Part shown: positions 17,065 through 26,345 of the stretch, piece after piece
Layout of the letters: each line of letters begins with the position of its first letter
Numbering within the stretch: the stretch's first letter is position 1
Origin: Streptomyces sp. NBC_01016
GTDB lineage: Bacteria > Actinomycetota > Actinomycetes > Streptomycetales > Streptomycetaceae
Reading direction: 5' to 3'
Length of the DNA: 64,000 nucleotides
NCBI RefSeq assembly: GCF_026341035.1
Contig: NZ_JAPEOQ010000002.1
Coordinates: 4,062,535-4,126,534 of the forward strand
Position numbers and translations under genes: made by a program
Notes under the pieces: generated by a model
The model's input: only the letters and a program-made list of their open reading frames with translations
Told to the model about the DNA's origin: nothing
Databases searched by the model: none

Positions 17065-20000
17065 TCAGTCTCGTACGGCTGCCAAACGCACCGTCAGGAT
17101 CTGGAACGGCCGCAGTCGCAGCCGCACCCCGTCGTCCGTGACCTCGCACGCGGGCTCGTCGGCAGCGCGCGGGCGCTCCAGCAGGTCCGTGGCCGTCGCC
17201 GAGGCGAGGCGGAAACCGGGGGTCAGGAGAGCCGTGGCGCGGGCGCCCCGGGACTCGTACAGGCGGACCACGACGTCGCCCGAGCGGTCGTCGGCGAGCT
17301 TGACCGCCTCGACCACCACGGCGGGGTTGTCGATGGCGACCAGCGGTGCCACCTCCGCCGAGCCGGACACCGTCCGCTCGGGCAGGTTGAGGTGGTAGCC
17401 CTCGCGGATCGCGTCGTCGACGTCCGCGCCGATCAGCAGGGCATAGCGCAGCCGGTGCGTGCCCTGGTCGGTGTCGGTGTCGGGGTCGGGGAAGCGCGGC
17501 GCGCGGGCCAGGGACAGCCGGACCGTCGTCGTGGTGCCGCCGTCCTCGCGGACGTCACGCGTGACGTCGTGCCCGTACGTCGAGTCGTTGACCAGGGCCG
17601 CGCCCCAGCCCCGCTCGCCGACGTGCACGAAGCGGTGCGCGCACACCTCGAACTTGGCGGCGTCCCAGCTGGTGTTGGTGTGCGTGGGCCGTTCGACATG
17701 CCCGAAGGGCACCTGCGCCGTGGAGTGCCCGGCCCGCACGTCCAGCGGGAACGCCGCCTTGAGCAGCTTCTCCGTCTCGTGCCAGTCGAGGACCGTGTCG
17801 ACGTCCAGGCGGCGGGTGCCCGGCGCGAGCGCGAGGGTCTGCTCGATACGCGAGTCACCAAAGGCACGCACGATGCGGACGCCGCCGTCCACGGCGGTCA
17901 CCGACTCCGCTGCCGTCAGATCCGTGACGGTGTTGCGGTAGAAGGCGTCCAGGTCCCAGGCGTCCCACTGGTTCGGGAAGTCCTGGTGCAGCTGGAGCAG
18001 GTTGGCCACCGCACCCGGCGGCAGCGCCTCCCGCTCACCCTCGATGTCGTACGCCGAGGTGACCAGGCCCCGCTCGTCGATGACGATACGGACCAGGCCG
18101 TTGTCCAGGACGAATCCGCCGTCCTGCGCCTGCGGGTCGACCGTGACCGCCTGGGGCTCGCGGCGCACCGTCGTGCCCAGGGCGGCGGCGCCCGAGCGGG
18201 CGTGCGGAGCGGCGTTGAAGACGACCCGCGAGCCGTCCTCGGCGGCCGGCCCCGCGAGAGCTTCCTGCGCCGACCCGATCAACTCGCCCAGCTCGGCCGC
18301 GACCTGACGGTACGTCTCCTCCGCCTCCCGGTGCACCCACGCGATCGACGTACCCGGCAGGATGTCGTGGAACTGGTGCAGCAGCACCGTCTTCCACAGC
18401 CGGTCGATCGCCTCGTACGGGTACGCCACCCCCGTGCGCAGCGCCGCCGTCGCCGCCCACAACTCGGCCTCCCGCAGCAGGTGTTCGCTGCGCCGGTTGC
18501 CCTGCTTGGTGGCGATCTGGCTGGTGAGCGTGCCCCGGTGGAACTCCAGGTACAGCTCGCCCACCCACACCGGCGCGTCCGGGTACTCCTCCAGGGCCTT
18601 GGCGAAGAAGTCGCCCGGCTTCTCGATCTCGACGCGCGCCGAACCCTCCAGGTCCGCGAGGCGCTCGGCGCGCGCGAGCATCTCGCGGGTGGGGCCGCCA
18701 CCGCCGTCGCCGTAACCGAACGGGGCGAGCGAACGGTTCGCCGCGCCCTTGTCCTGGAAGTTGCGCACACTGTGCGCGACCTCCGCGCCGGACAGATCAC
18801 TGTTGTACGTGTCGACCGGCGGGAAGTGGCTGAAGATACGGGTGCCGTCGATGCCCTCCCACCAGAACGTGTGGTGCGGGAACTTGTTCGTGGTGTTCCA
18901 CGAGATCTTCTGCGTGAGGAACCAGCGCACCCCGGCCAGCTTCATCAGCTGCGGCATCGCCGCGTTGTAGCCGAAGGTGTCCGGCAGCCACATGTCCTCG
19001 GTCTCGACACCGAACTCGTCGAGATAGAACCGCTTGCCGTGGATGAACTGGCGGGCCAGCGCCTCACCCCCGGTGATGTTGGTGTCCGGCTCCACCCACA
19101 GGCTGCCCGTGGGCACGAACTGCCCCGTCTTCGCCTTCTCCTGGGCCCGCTCGTACACCTCGGGCCGGTGCTCCTTGAGCCAGGCCAGCTGCTGCGCCTG
19201 GGACATCACGAAGCGGAACTCCGGATGCTCGTCCATCAGTTGGGTGACATTGGAGACGGTACGCGCGACCTTGCGCACCGTCTCGCGCAGCGGCCACAGC
19301 CACGCCGTGTCGATGTGGGCGTGCCCGATCGCCGAGATGCGGTGCTCGCCGGCCGCGGCCTGTGAGGCGAGGGCCGGGGCGAGGATCGCGCGGGCGGCGG
19401 CCGCGGTGCCGCCGATGTCCTGGAGGTCCACGGCGTCCAGCGCGGAGGACAGCGCCCGCAGGATCTGCCAGCGGCGCGGCGACTGCTCGGGCAGCTCCCG
19501 CATCAGCTGGTCGAGGACCTCCATGTCGTGGACGAGGTCGTACACCTCCGCGTCGAAGACGGCCAGGTCGAGGCGGCGCAGCCGGTAGATCGGCTCACCG
19601 TTCGAGGCGCCCTCCTCGTCCAGCCACGGGGCGCGACCGCCCAGCGGCGTGATGGCGAAGGTGCGGTCATCGGGCCCCGAGTGCATGACGAGCGGGTTCG
19701 CCGCGGCCTCGACGTAGCAGACGAACTCCTCGCCCCCGACGGCCTGTGCGGCCACCGGCAGCCAGGTGTTGCGCGGGTTGAGCGCCTTCACGGCCGTGCC
19801 GTCGGGCCGGTACGCCAGGCCCTCGGCGGAGAATCCCGGCTCGGTGGTACCGAAGCCGAGGTCGACGACGGCCTCCACACGCCGGCCCGCCCACTCCTCG
19901 GGGACGCGGCCGCTGACCTTGAACCAGTTGGTCGTCCAGGCGGGGCCCCAGGGCGCGCCCACTTCGGTGGGCCGGTAGTCGGCGGCGAGACCCTCGGCGA

Positions 20001-20133
20001 CGGGGACGGGCTCGCCCGGCACCTGCCAGATGCCGATCTCCAGGGGGACGGAGGTGGCGTGGACGGCGGGCCGGATGCGTTCGTCGAGGACGCGCCGGAG
20101 GCGGTGCTGGACGATGTCGCGGTCGGAGTGCAC
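17065..20133 (-). CDS. Alpha-mannosidase, glycoside hydrolase family 38
   Basis: A 1022-residue enzyme of normal family length. The zinc-binding motif AIGHAHIDTAWLWPLRETVRK (about residues 260-280) and the nucleophile region MWLPDTFGYNAAMPQLMK are intact. A C-terminal beta-sandwich domain follows. It cleaves terminal alpha-mannose in the cytoplasm; no signal peptide is seen. GTG 20133 is chosen because AAAGGTG lies just upstream. The gene follows the sugar permease genes by about 70 bp and is probably part of the same operon, so the ABC transporter likely imports mannose-containing oligosaccharides. Confidence 0.94.
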   Translation of the reverse strand: MHSDRDIVQHRLRRVLDERIRPAVHATSVPLEIGIWQVPGEPVPVAEGLAADYRPTEVGAPWGPAWTTNWFKVSGRVPEEWAGRRVEAVVDLGFGTTEPGFSAEGLAYRPDGTAVKALNPRNTWLPVAAQAVGGEEFVCYVEAAANPLVMHSGPDDRTFAITPLGGRAPWLDEEGASNGEPIYRLRRLDLAVFDAEVYDLVHDMEVLDQLMRELPEQSPRRWQILRALSSALDAVDLQDIGGTAAAARAILAPALASQAAAGEHRISAIGHAHIDTAWLWPLRETVRKVARTVSNVTQLMDEHPEFRFVMSQAQQLAWLKEHRPEVYERAQEKAKTGQFVPTGSLWVEPDTNITGGEALARQFIHGKRFYLDEFGVETEDMWLPDTFGYNAAMPQLMKLAGVRWFLTQKISWNTTNKFPHHTFWWEGIDGTRIFSHFPPVDTYNSDLSGAEVAHSVRNFQDKGAANRSLAPFGYGDGGGGPTREMLARAERLADLEGSARVEIEKPGDFFAKALEEYPDAPVWVGELYLEFHRGTLTSQIATKQGNRRSEHLLREAELWAATAALRTGVAYPYEAIDRLWKTVLLHQFHDILPGTSIAWVHREAEETYRQVAAELGELIGSAQEALAGPAAEDGSRVVFNAAPHARSGAAALGTTVRREPQAVTVDPQAQDGGFVLDNGLVRIVIDERGLVTSAYDIEGEREALPPGAVANLLQLHQDFPNQWDAWDLDAFYRNTVTDLTAAESVTAVDGGVRIVRAFGDSRIEQTLALAPGTRRLDVDTVLDWHETEKLLKAAFPLDVRAGHSTAQVPFGHVERPTHTNTSWDAAKFEVCAHRFVHVGERGWGAALVNDSTYGHDVTRDVREDGGTTTTVRLSLARAPRFPDPDTDTDQGTHRLRYALLIGADVDDAIREGYHLNLPERTVSGSAEVAPLVAIDNPAVVVEAVKLADDRSGDVVVRLYESRGARATALLTPGFRLASATATDLLERPRAADEPACEVTDDGVRLRLRPFQILTVRLAAVRD

Positions 20134-20203
20134 AGAACACCTTTCGAAGAGCGTTGAACAGGACTGCACGGGAGGGAAGTTGGGACCTCCCGGGGGTGCG
20201 GGC

Positions 20204-21112
20204 TCAGCCCTTGAGGGCGCCGCCGAGGGCGAACCCGCCGCCCAGCTTGCGGGTCAGCAGCAGGTACAGCATCACCACGGGCAGCGTGTACACGAGGGAG
20301 AACGCGGCCAGCTGCCCGTACTGCGTCTGGTCATGGGCACTGAGGAACGTGAACACACTCACCGACGCCGGCAGCTTCTCCGGCGACAGCAGCAGCACGA
20401 ACGGCACGAAGAAGTTGCCCCACATGCTGATGAAGGTGAACACGGTGACGACGGTGACACCCGGCCACATCAGCGGCAGCACCACACGCCCCAGCGACTG
20501 CATGGCGTTCGCGCCGTCGATCCGCGCGGCTTCCTCCAGGACGATGGGCACCCCGTCCATGAAGTTCTTCATCAGCCAGATCCCGATCGGCAGCGCGGAG
20601 GCCGCCAGGAACAGCGTCGTCGCGAACATCGAGTCGATCAGCTCGACCTGCACGAACATGCTGTACACGGGGATCATCACGGCGGTGATGGGCAGCCCGG
20701 TGGTGAACAGCACGGTGTACAGGAACGGGCGGCGCAGCCGCGAGCGGTAGCGCGAGAGCGGATACGCCGCCAGGATCGACGTGACCACGCACAGCAGGGT
20801 CGCCCCGCCGCACAGCAGCAGCCCGTTGAGCAGCGGCCGGAACGTCGTTTCGGTGTTCAGGATCGCGTGGAAGTTGTCCAGCGTCGGCGGCGAGGGAACG
20901 CTCAGCTCGAAGCTGGCCGTCGAGCTGAACGACGCGAACACCATCCACACCAGCGGCAGCACGAACAGCAGGCTGATCACCAGCAGGACGACGTTGACGG
21001 CGATACGTCCGGGACGGATCCGGCGGCGTGCCGTGCCCGCCGCGGGAGACGGCCGGGCGCCGCCGTCGGCGCGGCCGGCCTCGGCAGCGGGCAGCAGATC
21101 GGTGGTCGCCAT
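20204..21112 (-). CDS. ABC sugar transporter permease (MalG type)
   Basis: A 302-residue membrane protein with six helices and the inner-membrane-component signature EEAARIDGANAMQSLGRVVLP, which contacts the ATPase. The basic N-terminal tail precedes the first helix. Its ATG overlaps the stop codon of the other permease by one base (TGATG). No ATPase gene is in the operon, so a shared MsiK-type ATPase encoded elsewhere is expected, as is usual in Streptomyces. Confidence 0.93.
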   Translation of the reverse strand: MATTDLLPAAEAGRADGGARPSPAAGTARRRIRPGRIAVNVVLLVISLLFVLPLVWMVFASFSSTASFELSVPSPPTLDNFHAILNTETTFRPLLNGLLLCGGATLLCVVTSILAAYPLSRYRSRLRRPFLYTVLFTTGLPITAVMIPVYSMFVQVELIDSMFATTLFLAASALPIGIWLMKNFMDGVPIVLEEAARIDGANAMQSLGRVVLPLMWPGVTVVTVFTFISMWGNFFVPFVLLLSPEKLPASVSVFTFLSAHDQTQYGQLAAFSLVYTLPVVMLYLLLTRKLGGGFALGGALKG

Positions 21113-22038
21113 CAGTCCTCCTCCACCTTGAGCAGCTTCAGATACACGGCGGAGAACAGCGCGCCCACGACCAGCAGCACCAGCGCGATCGCGGTGCCGT
21201 AGCCGATCATGCTGTTCTGGAACGCCTGCTGGTACATGAACACCGGCAGGGTCTGGCTCTTGTTGCCGGGCCCGCCCCGCGTCATGGCGTAGATCAGCCC
21301 GAAGACCGAGAGCGTCTGCAGGGTGATCAGCATCAGGTTCGTCATGATGGTGCGGCGGATCACCGGCAGCGTCACGTGCCACAGCCGGTGCCACACACCC
21401 GCGCCGTCCATCTCGGCGGCCTCGACCAGCTCGCGCGGCACCTCGTTGAGCGCGGCGGAGTACACCATCATCGAGAACGCGGTGCCGCGCCACACATTGG
21501 CGAGACACACCGCGAGGATCGGCAGGGTGTACAGCCAGTTCTGCTGCGGCAGCCCCAGGAAGCCGAGGACGTCGTTGAGCGCGCCCTGCTTGTAGAAGAA
21601 CGCGTACATCAGGTACCCGGCTACCACCTCGGGCAGCACCCAGGCGGCGATCACGACACCGTTGGTGAGCGTACGCAGCGGCTTGGTGGCCTTCTCGGCC
21701 ATCACCGCGAGGCTCAGGCCGAGGGTGTTCTGCCCGATGACGGCGGAGCCGACGACGAACACCAGGGTCAGCCACAGGGCGTTGAGGAAGTTCGGATCGT
21801 CGAGCGCCCGCGTGAAGTTGTCCAGGCCGACGAAGTTCGTCTCGGCGGCACCCGTCAGCTGGGCGTCGGTGAACGCGTCGTAGACGCAGTACAGGATCGG
21901 TCCGGCCAGGAACACGGCCAGCAGGACGATCGACGGCAGCAGCGGCATGCCGCGCAGCAGTGAGCGACTCGCGGCGCTGCGGCCCGCCGCGCGCCCACCG
22001 GGGGCGGTGGAACCGGCGGTGGCGACGGCGGATTTCAT
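21112..22038 (-). CDS. ABC sugar transporter permease (MalF type)
   Basis: A 308-residue membrane protein with six helices and the coupling motif RELVEAAEMDGAGVWHRLWH. A basic tail precedes the first helix (MPLLPSIVLLAVFLAGPILY). The ATG overlaps the stop codon of the binding-protein gene by four bases (ATGA). It pairs with the MalG-type permease downstream to form the translocation channel. Confidence 0.93.
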   Translation of the reverse strand: MKSAVATAGSTAPGGRAAGRSAASRSLLRGMPLLPSIVLLAVFLAGPILYCVYDAFTDAQLTGAAETNFVGLDNFTRALDDPNFLNALWLTLVFVVGSAVIGQNTLGLSLAVMAEKATKPLRTLTNGVVIAAWVLPEVVAGYLMYAFFYKQGALNDVLGFLGLPQQNWLYTLPILAVCLANVWRGTAFSMMVYSAALNEVPRELVEAAEMDGAGVWHRLWHVTLPVIRRTIMTNLMLITLQTLSVFGLIYAMTRGGPGNKSQTLPVFMYQQAFQNSMIGYGTAIALVLLVVGALFSAVYLKLLKVEED

Positions 22039-23411
22039 CGGGCGCCCTTGACGGTGGCGTCCGGGCCGACGGCCGTGGCCAGGTCCTGGTCATAGGTCTT
22101 GGCGGCCTCGCCCACCGAGGCCTGCCCGGTGGTCACGGACTCCATGGCCTTGGTGACGGCGTTGGAGACCTGCGGGTACTTCGGCAGCGCCGGGCGGAAG
22201 TGGGTGTACTTCACCAGGTCGGTGAAGAACTTGTTGGTCGGCGTGGCGTTGAGGTACTTCGGGTCGGCGGCCACGTCGGTGCGCACGGCGGTCGTGGACT
22301 CGATGATGTTCCACTTCACCGAGTTGTCCTTGTTCTTGATCGCCTTGGTGAACTGCCAGGCCAGATCGGGATTCTTGGCCTTCGACGGAATCGACCAGGC
22401 CCACCCGCCGGACATGCTGACCTTGCCGGGCGCCTGACCGTGTTGAGTCGGCATGGCGGCGGACTTCATCGTCTTCGCCCAGTCGGGCCACGGGCTCGGG
22501 CCGGTCTTCAGCCAGTTGTTGGCCATCCAGGAACCGTCGATGTTGATGGCGAGCTTGCTCTTCGGCAGCAGCTTCGTACCCACCTCGGTGCCCGCGTTCG
22601 GGCCGAGCGCGGTGGACTTGTCCAGGCCCAGGTCCTCGTCGTAGACGCTGTGCACGAACTTCAGCGCGTCCTGGAAGCCCTGCGAGCCGACGATCCACTT
22701 CTTCTTCTTGGCGTCGTACAGGGAGTCACCGGCAGCATCGGTCCCGTACAGCAGCATCTCGAAGCCCTGCATGGTGGACTGCTCACCACCGGCCTGACCG
22801 GTGTAGAGATTCATCGGAATGACACCGGGCAGCTTCTTCTTCAACGTGCGCGCGGTGTCGAGCAGCTCCTGCCAACTCTTCGGCTGCCAGGGCGTCTTGA
22901 TGCCCGCCTTCTTCAACAGCTTCTGGTTGTACCAGATGCCACGGGTGTCGGTGTCGTCCGGAACGGCGTACGTCTTGCCGTCGGTGGGGGAGGAGACGGC
23001 GTCCTTGGCCGCCTTCGCGAACTTGCCCCAGTCCGACCACTTGGACACGTACTCGTCGAGCGGCTTGAGATAGCCGCTGGCGATGTCGGAGTTGATCAGC
23101 GCGGTGTCCTCGTAGACCAGGTCGGGCGCGGTCGAGGGTGACCGCATCATCAGCTGGATCTTCGTGTAGTAGTCGTTCTCGGAGGCCGTGACCGGAACGA
23201 TCTGGACCTTCTTGCCCGGGTGGGCCTTCTCGAACGACTTCTTCATCGAGGCGAGGAATTTCTGCTGCTTGTGGTCGTTCTGATCCAGGTGCTGCCAGTA
23301 GACGACCTTGATCGAGTCGCCACCGGCGGAGGATCCGGAACCACCGCAAGCGGTTGCGGACAACGTTGTCGCGATGGTGACCGCGAGGGCGGCGAAAAGC
23401 TTCTTGCGCAA
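22035..23411 (-). CDS. ABC sugar transporter substrate-binding lipoprotein
   Basis: A 458-residue family 1 solute-binding protein with a Sec signal peptide and lipobox (SATAC, cysteine about residue 22), then a Gly/Ser linker and the domain start IKVVYWQHLDQNDHK. The start codon is TTG (23411), supported by GGAGGA at ideal spacing. It is the first gene of the operon with two permeases and the mannoside enzymes, so it likely binds manno-oligosaccharides. A 12-bp perfect palindrome with core AACGTT lies inside the signal-peptide codons (23359-23370). Confidence 0.93.
   Translation of the reverse strand: MRKKLFAALAVTIATTLSATACGGSGSSAGGDSIKVVYWQHLDQNDHKQQKFLASMKKSFEKAHPGKKVQIVPVTASENDYYTKIQLMMRSPSTAPDLVYEDTALINSDIASGYLKPLDEYVSKWSDWGKFAKAAKDAVSSPTDGKTYAVPDDTDTRGIWYNQKLLKKAGIKTPWQPKSWQELLDTARTLKKKLPGVIPMNLYTGQAGGEQSTMQGFEMLLYGTDAAGDSLYDAKKKKWIVGSQGFQDALKFVHSVYDEDLGLDKSTALGPNAGTEVGTKLLPKSKLAINIDGSWMANNWLKTGPSPWPDWAKTMKSAAMPTQHGQAPGKVSMSGGWAWSIPSKAKNPDLAWQFTKAIKNKDNSVKWNIIESTTAVRTDVAADPKYLNATPTNKFFTDLVKYTHFRPALPKYPQVSNAVTKAMESVTTGQASVGEAAKTYDQDLATAVGPDATVKGAR
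23359..23370. promoter_or_regulatory. GACAACGTTGTC palindrome inside the binding-protein start
   Basis: A perfect 12-bp palindrome lies about 40 bp downstream of the TTG start. It uses the rare codons aca and ttg and shares the core CAACGTTG with the candidate LacI operator at 1549. It could be a roadblock-type repressor site. Function is unproven. Confidence 0.35.
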
Positions 23412-23561
23412 GGGGTTCCTCCAGGAGGTGGCGGCTCGGCACCCGAAGACGGGCGCTCAACTGCAGGCGGTACCAGAGGTGTTGCGATGCACCGGTCGGG
23501 TGGCGATGCGGAAGCCACCGACGATGCGGGCGTTGTGCGTGATGCGTTGGCGATTACCTAA

Positions 23562-23572
23562 ATCCAATGGAT
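23562..23572. promoter_or_regulatory. Candidate ROK regulator operator
   Basis: ATCCAATGGAT is a perfect odd-centred palindrome in the AT-richest part of the shared upstream region between the sugar ABC operon and the ROK gene. The assignment is by position only. Confidence 0.35.
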
Positions 23573-23676
23573 GGACTAAGTCAACGCCTGCTGCATAATC
23601 TCGACGCCGAAACCCGGTGCGCCGGCCACGAGTTGGCGGGAGTGCCGGGGCGGACTTGCCCGAAGGGAGGAACGCC

Positions 23677-24918
23677 ATGGCGCGCAGCGGCACCAACCTG
23701 CCCAGGGTCGGCGGCTACAACCAGGCCGTCGTCCTGGCCGCCATCCGCACCAAAGGGCCGGTGAGCCGCGTCGAGTTGGGCCCACTGACCGGACTCACCA
23801 ACCAGACGGTGTCCAACGTCGTACGCAGACTGCTCGACGAGGGCCTGATCGCCGAGTCGGGCCACGCACCCTCCAGCGGCGGCAAACGCCGCACCCTGCT
23901 CACCCCGCGAGCCGACGGCGCCTACGCCCTCGGGGTGCACCTCGACCCGGACGCCGCCGTGATCGTCCTCGTGGACCTCGCCGGATCGATATTGCTCAGC
24001 CGCCGCTTCGCACTGCCACGCCCCAGCGATCCCGCCGAGGTGGTCGACCGGGTGGCGCGCGCGGCGCTGCGGCTGCCGGAGCGCGCCGCGATCGACCGCA
24101 GCCGGCTCCTGGGCCTGGGCATCGCGGCGCCGGGCCCCATCGACGCGGAGACGGGCGCGGTCGTGGACCCGCCCAACTTCGACGGCTGGCGGCGCGTACC
24201 CCTGCTCGACATGTTCGCGCAGGCGACGGGCATGCCGGTCGCGATGGACAACGATGCGACGGCCGCGGCGATCGGCGAGCGCTGGATCGGCGGCGAGAAA
24301 CGCGCGGACGGCTTCCTGTACCTGTACATGGGTGCGGGTATCGGCGCGGGCGTCATGCTGGGTGGTCATGTGCTGCGCGGTGATTCGGGCAACGCGGGCG
24401 AGATCGGCCACGCCCAGACCGAGCCGGGTGGCCGCCGCTGCGACTGCGGTAGCGACGGTTGCCTGGGCCCGTACTGCAACCCCGCCGCGCTGGTCGAGGA
24501 CCTGTTCACCCGACACGGAGGTACGGCTGCACGACGGATCGGCCTGAGTGGTGTCCCTGGTGCGGTACGCGCCGACTGGAAGCTGTTACGGCGCGCGGCG
24601 GGCGCGGGGGACGAAGCGGCGCTCGATGTGGTGCGCCTGGCGGGGCGTCGGATGGGGCAGGCGGTGCGAGGGGCGGTGGCGCTGCTCGACGTGAGCCGGG
24701 TGGTACTGGGCGGCGAGGCGCTCGTCGGGGTGGAACAGGTGCTGGGCGAGGAGATCGACAAGGCGATCAATACGACGTCGGTGGCTCGTGCGTTGGGTGG
24801 TGTGGTGGTGGAGCCGAGTCTGATTGGTGAGACAGCGGGGGCAGTAGGGGCGGCGTCGCTTGTGCTGTATGGGCGTTACGCGCCGGGGTGGGGGATGTTG
24901 ACAGAGGTGTCGGGGTGA
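23677..24918 (+). CDS. ROK-family transcriptional repressor
   Basis: A 413-residue ROK regulator. The N-terminal winged HTH (GPVSRVELGPLTGLTNQTVS, about residues 28-50) is followed by a sugar-kinase-like domain with the nucleotide/sugar site GLGIAAPGPID, MDNDATAAAIGE, and the zinc motif CDCGSDGCLGPYC. ATG 23677 has GGGAGG at perfect spacing. It is divergent from the mannoside operon and is its likely regulator, sensing the imported sugar or a product. Confidence 0.92.
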   Translation: MARSGTNLPRVGGYNQAVVLAAIRTKGPVSRVELGPLTGLTNQTVSNVVRRLLDEGLIAESGHAPSSGGKRRTLLTPRADGAYALGVHLDPDAAVIVLVDLAGSILLSRRFALPRPSDPAEVVDRVARAALRLPERAAIDRSRLLGLGIAAPGPIDAETGAVVDPPNFDGWRRVPLLDMFAQATGMPVAMDNDATAAAIGERWIGGEKRADGFLYLYMGAGIGAGVMLGGHVLRGDSGNAGEIGHAQTEPGGRRCDCGSDGCLGPYCNPAALVEDLFTRHGGTAARRIGLSGVPGAVRADWKLLRRAAGAGDEAALDVVRLAGRRMGQAVRGAVALLDVSRVVLGGEALVGVEQVLGEEIDKAINTTSVARALGGVVVEPSLIGETAGAVGAASLVLYGRYAPGWGMLTEVSG

Positions 24919-25056
24919 GGGGGCGCTTGTACGCGGGGGAGCGGCGCTCCGGCGCGGGATGCCGCCCACGGAACGTCCCTCGCTCCCGCTCCGGCTCCCG
25001 CCACCGGCGGCGACACGGCGGCGCCCGCGCCGGTCACGGTGGTGACAGCCTGCCTG

Positions 25057-25527
25057 TCACCGGCCGGCGGTCGCGGCTGGTGCCGGATAGGGGGCGCGGA
25101 AGGTGAACGCCTCGGGCCCCGGACCGTGTTGACGGATCCGTGAGACCCGCTCCATCGCCTCGGCGGCGCTCGGCCGATGGCCGGCCGGCACCCACCACAG
25201 GGCCTGGTATGCCTCGGCCATGCGCTGGAACCACTCGCGGCGGCGGCTCAGCACCCGCAGGTGATCGCTGTGGTACGTGAACGCGCGCAGCGCCTCGACC
25301 GACTCCCAGACGGAGCAGTTGATGATGACCATGTCGTCGTCGCTGTCGGGCCGGAGGTCGGTGGCGTCCTCCCCTTCGTCGCCGACCATGCGCCAGATGA
25401 ATCCGGGGCTGCCGTCGGCGAGCGCGTTGATCTCGGGGAGCTGTGCGACGAAGTCGGCGAGCTCGGGTCCGGTCAGCGGGGCGACGAGGCGGCCGATGTT
25501 GACCTGTGCGAGGTGGAAGTCGGTCAT
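25057..25527 (-). CDS. DUF3291 domain protein
   Basis: A 156-residue protein that begins FHLAQVNIGRLVAPLTGPEL and contains SPGFIWRM and VWESVEALRAFTY, the hallmarks of the DUF3291 family (dimeric alpha/beta-barrel fold, antibiotic-monooxygenase-like). Function in the family is unknown. The gene is 55 bp downstream of an ArsR-like regulator on the same strand and probably forms an operon with it. Confidence 0.8.
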   Translation of the reverse strand: MTDFHLAQVNIGRLVAPLTGPELADFVAQLPEINALADGSPGFIWRMVGDEGEDATDLRPDSDDDMVIINCSVWESVEALRAFTYHSDHLRVLSRRREWFQRMAEAYQALWWVPAGHRPSAAEAMERVSRIRQHGPGPEAFTFRAPYPAPAATAGR

Positions 25528-25582
25528 GGGCTCAGCATGGCCGAGCCCGTTTCTATAGTCAACACTCGCTTGTTTTAGAAAT

Positions 25583-26242
25583 TCACCCGGATTCGCGAGC
25601 GGAATCCTGCTCGGAGTTCCGGCGGAGCGCCACGCAGCAGCCGCCCGGGCGCGGATCCATCGCCGGCGACCACGCCGCGGGTGCGAGTCCCTCCAGAAGT
25701 GCGAGATTCATCCCGCAGATGAGGGCGGGGAACTCCTCGGCCAACGAGTGGAAGGGGCAGTTGCGCAGCCGCAACGTCTCCTCGTCCCAATAGGGTTGAT
25801 AACCGCGCTCGCTCAGCACGTCGACCAGATCGTCGGCGGCCACGTCGGGCTGCGCCGCCCCCGCGGACCGGGCGGCCTCCTGCAACTCCCGGTCCAGGCC
25901 CGCGTTTTCCACGGTCGAGGCGAGCAGATGACTGACGGAATCGTAGGACCGGGGCGGGAGGGACACGGCGTGCTCGCCCTCCCCGCGCCGGTACACCTTC
26001 GCCGGCCGCCCCGCTCCTGGACCGGTGCGCCCGGACAGCCGCCGCGACGACGGGACGAGCAGCCCCGCCTCGACCAGCTTGTCCAAGTGGAACGCGGCAA
26101 GCGACCGCGAGACACCGACCGCCTCCGCGGCCGCGTCACGTCCTACGTCGTCCGGTTGGGCGGCGACGTAGCGGTAGAGGCGACGGCGTACGGGGTCGCT
26201 CAGCGCGCCCACTGCTGCGAATGCGGAATCGTCATTGGTCAC
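25583..26242 (-). CDS. ArsR-like regulator with C-terminal cysteine cluster (SufR-like)
   Basis: A 219-residue winged-helix regulator. The HTH lies at about residues 10-75 (SDPVRRRLYRYVAAQ, GVSRSLAAFHLDKLVEAGLL). The C-terminal part has cysteines in RNCPFHSLAEEFPALICGM and a CC pair about 25 residues later (GGCCVAL). This arrangement resembles the iron-sulfur ligand set of SufR-type regulators. GTG 26242 is the start. A redox or metal signal controlling itself and the DUF3291 gene is possible; this is inference. Confidence 0.78.
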   Translation of the reverse strand: MTNDDSAFAAVGALSDPVRRRLYRYVAAQPDDVGRDAAAEAVGVSRSLAAFHLDKLVEAGLLVPSSRRLSGRTGPGAGRPAKVYRRGEGEHAVSLPPRSYDSVSHLLASTVENAGLDRELQEAARSAGAAQPDVAADDLVDVLSERGYQPYWDEETLRLRNCPFHSLAEEFPALICGMNLALLEGLAPAAWSPAMDPRPGGCCVALRRNSEQDSARESG

Positions 26243-26345
26243 GCGTCGAGTCTATGACCAACGAGGGCCCCCGATAGAGCGCGAGGCACGAGGCGCGAGG
26301 CATGCGGCGCGAGGCGTGCGGCGCGCGGTCGGGTCCGCTGCGTCC

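Noticed and set aside
20204..22093. A 629-codon frame that seems to join both sugar permeases
   Set aside because: The first half is the wrong frame of the MalF-type gene; the real permeases are 20204-21112 and 21112-22038 with normal starts.
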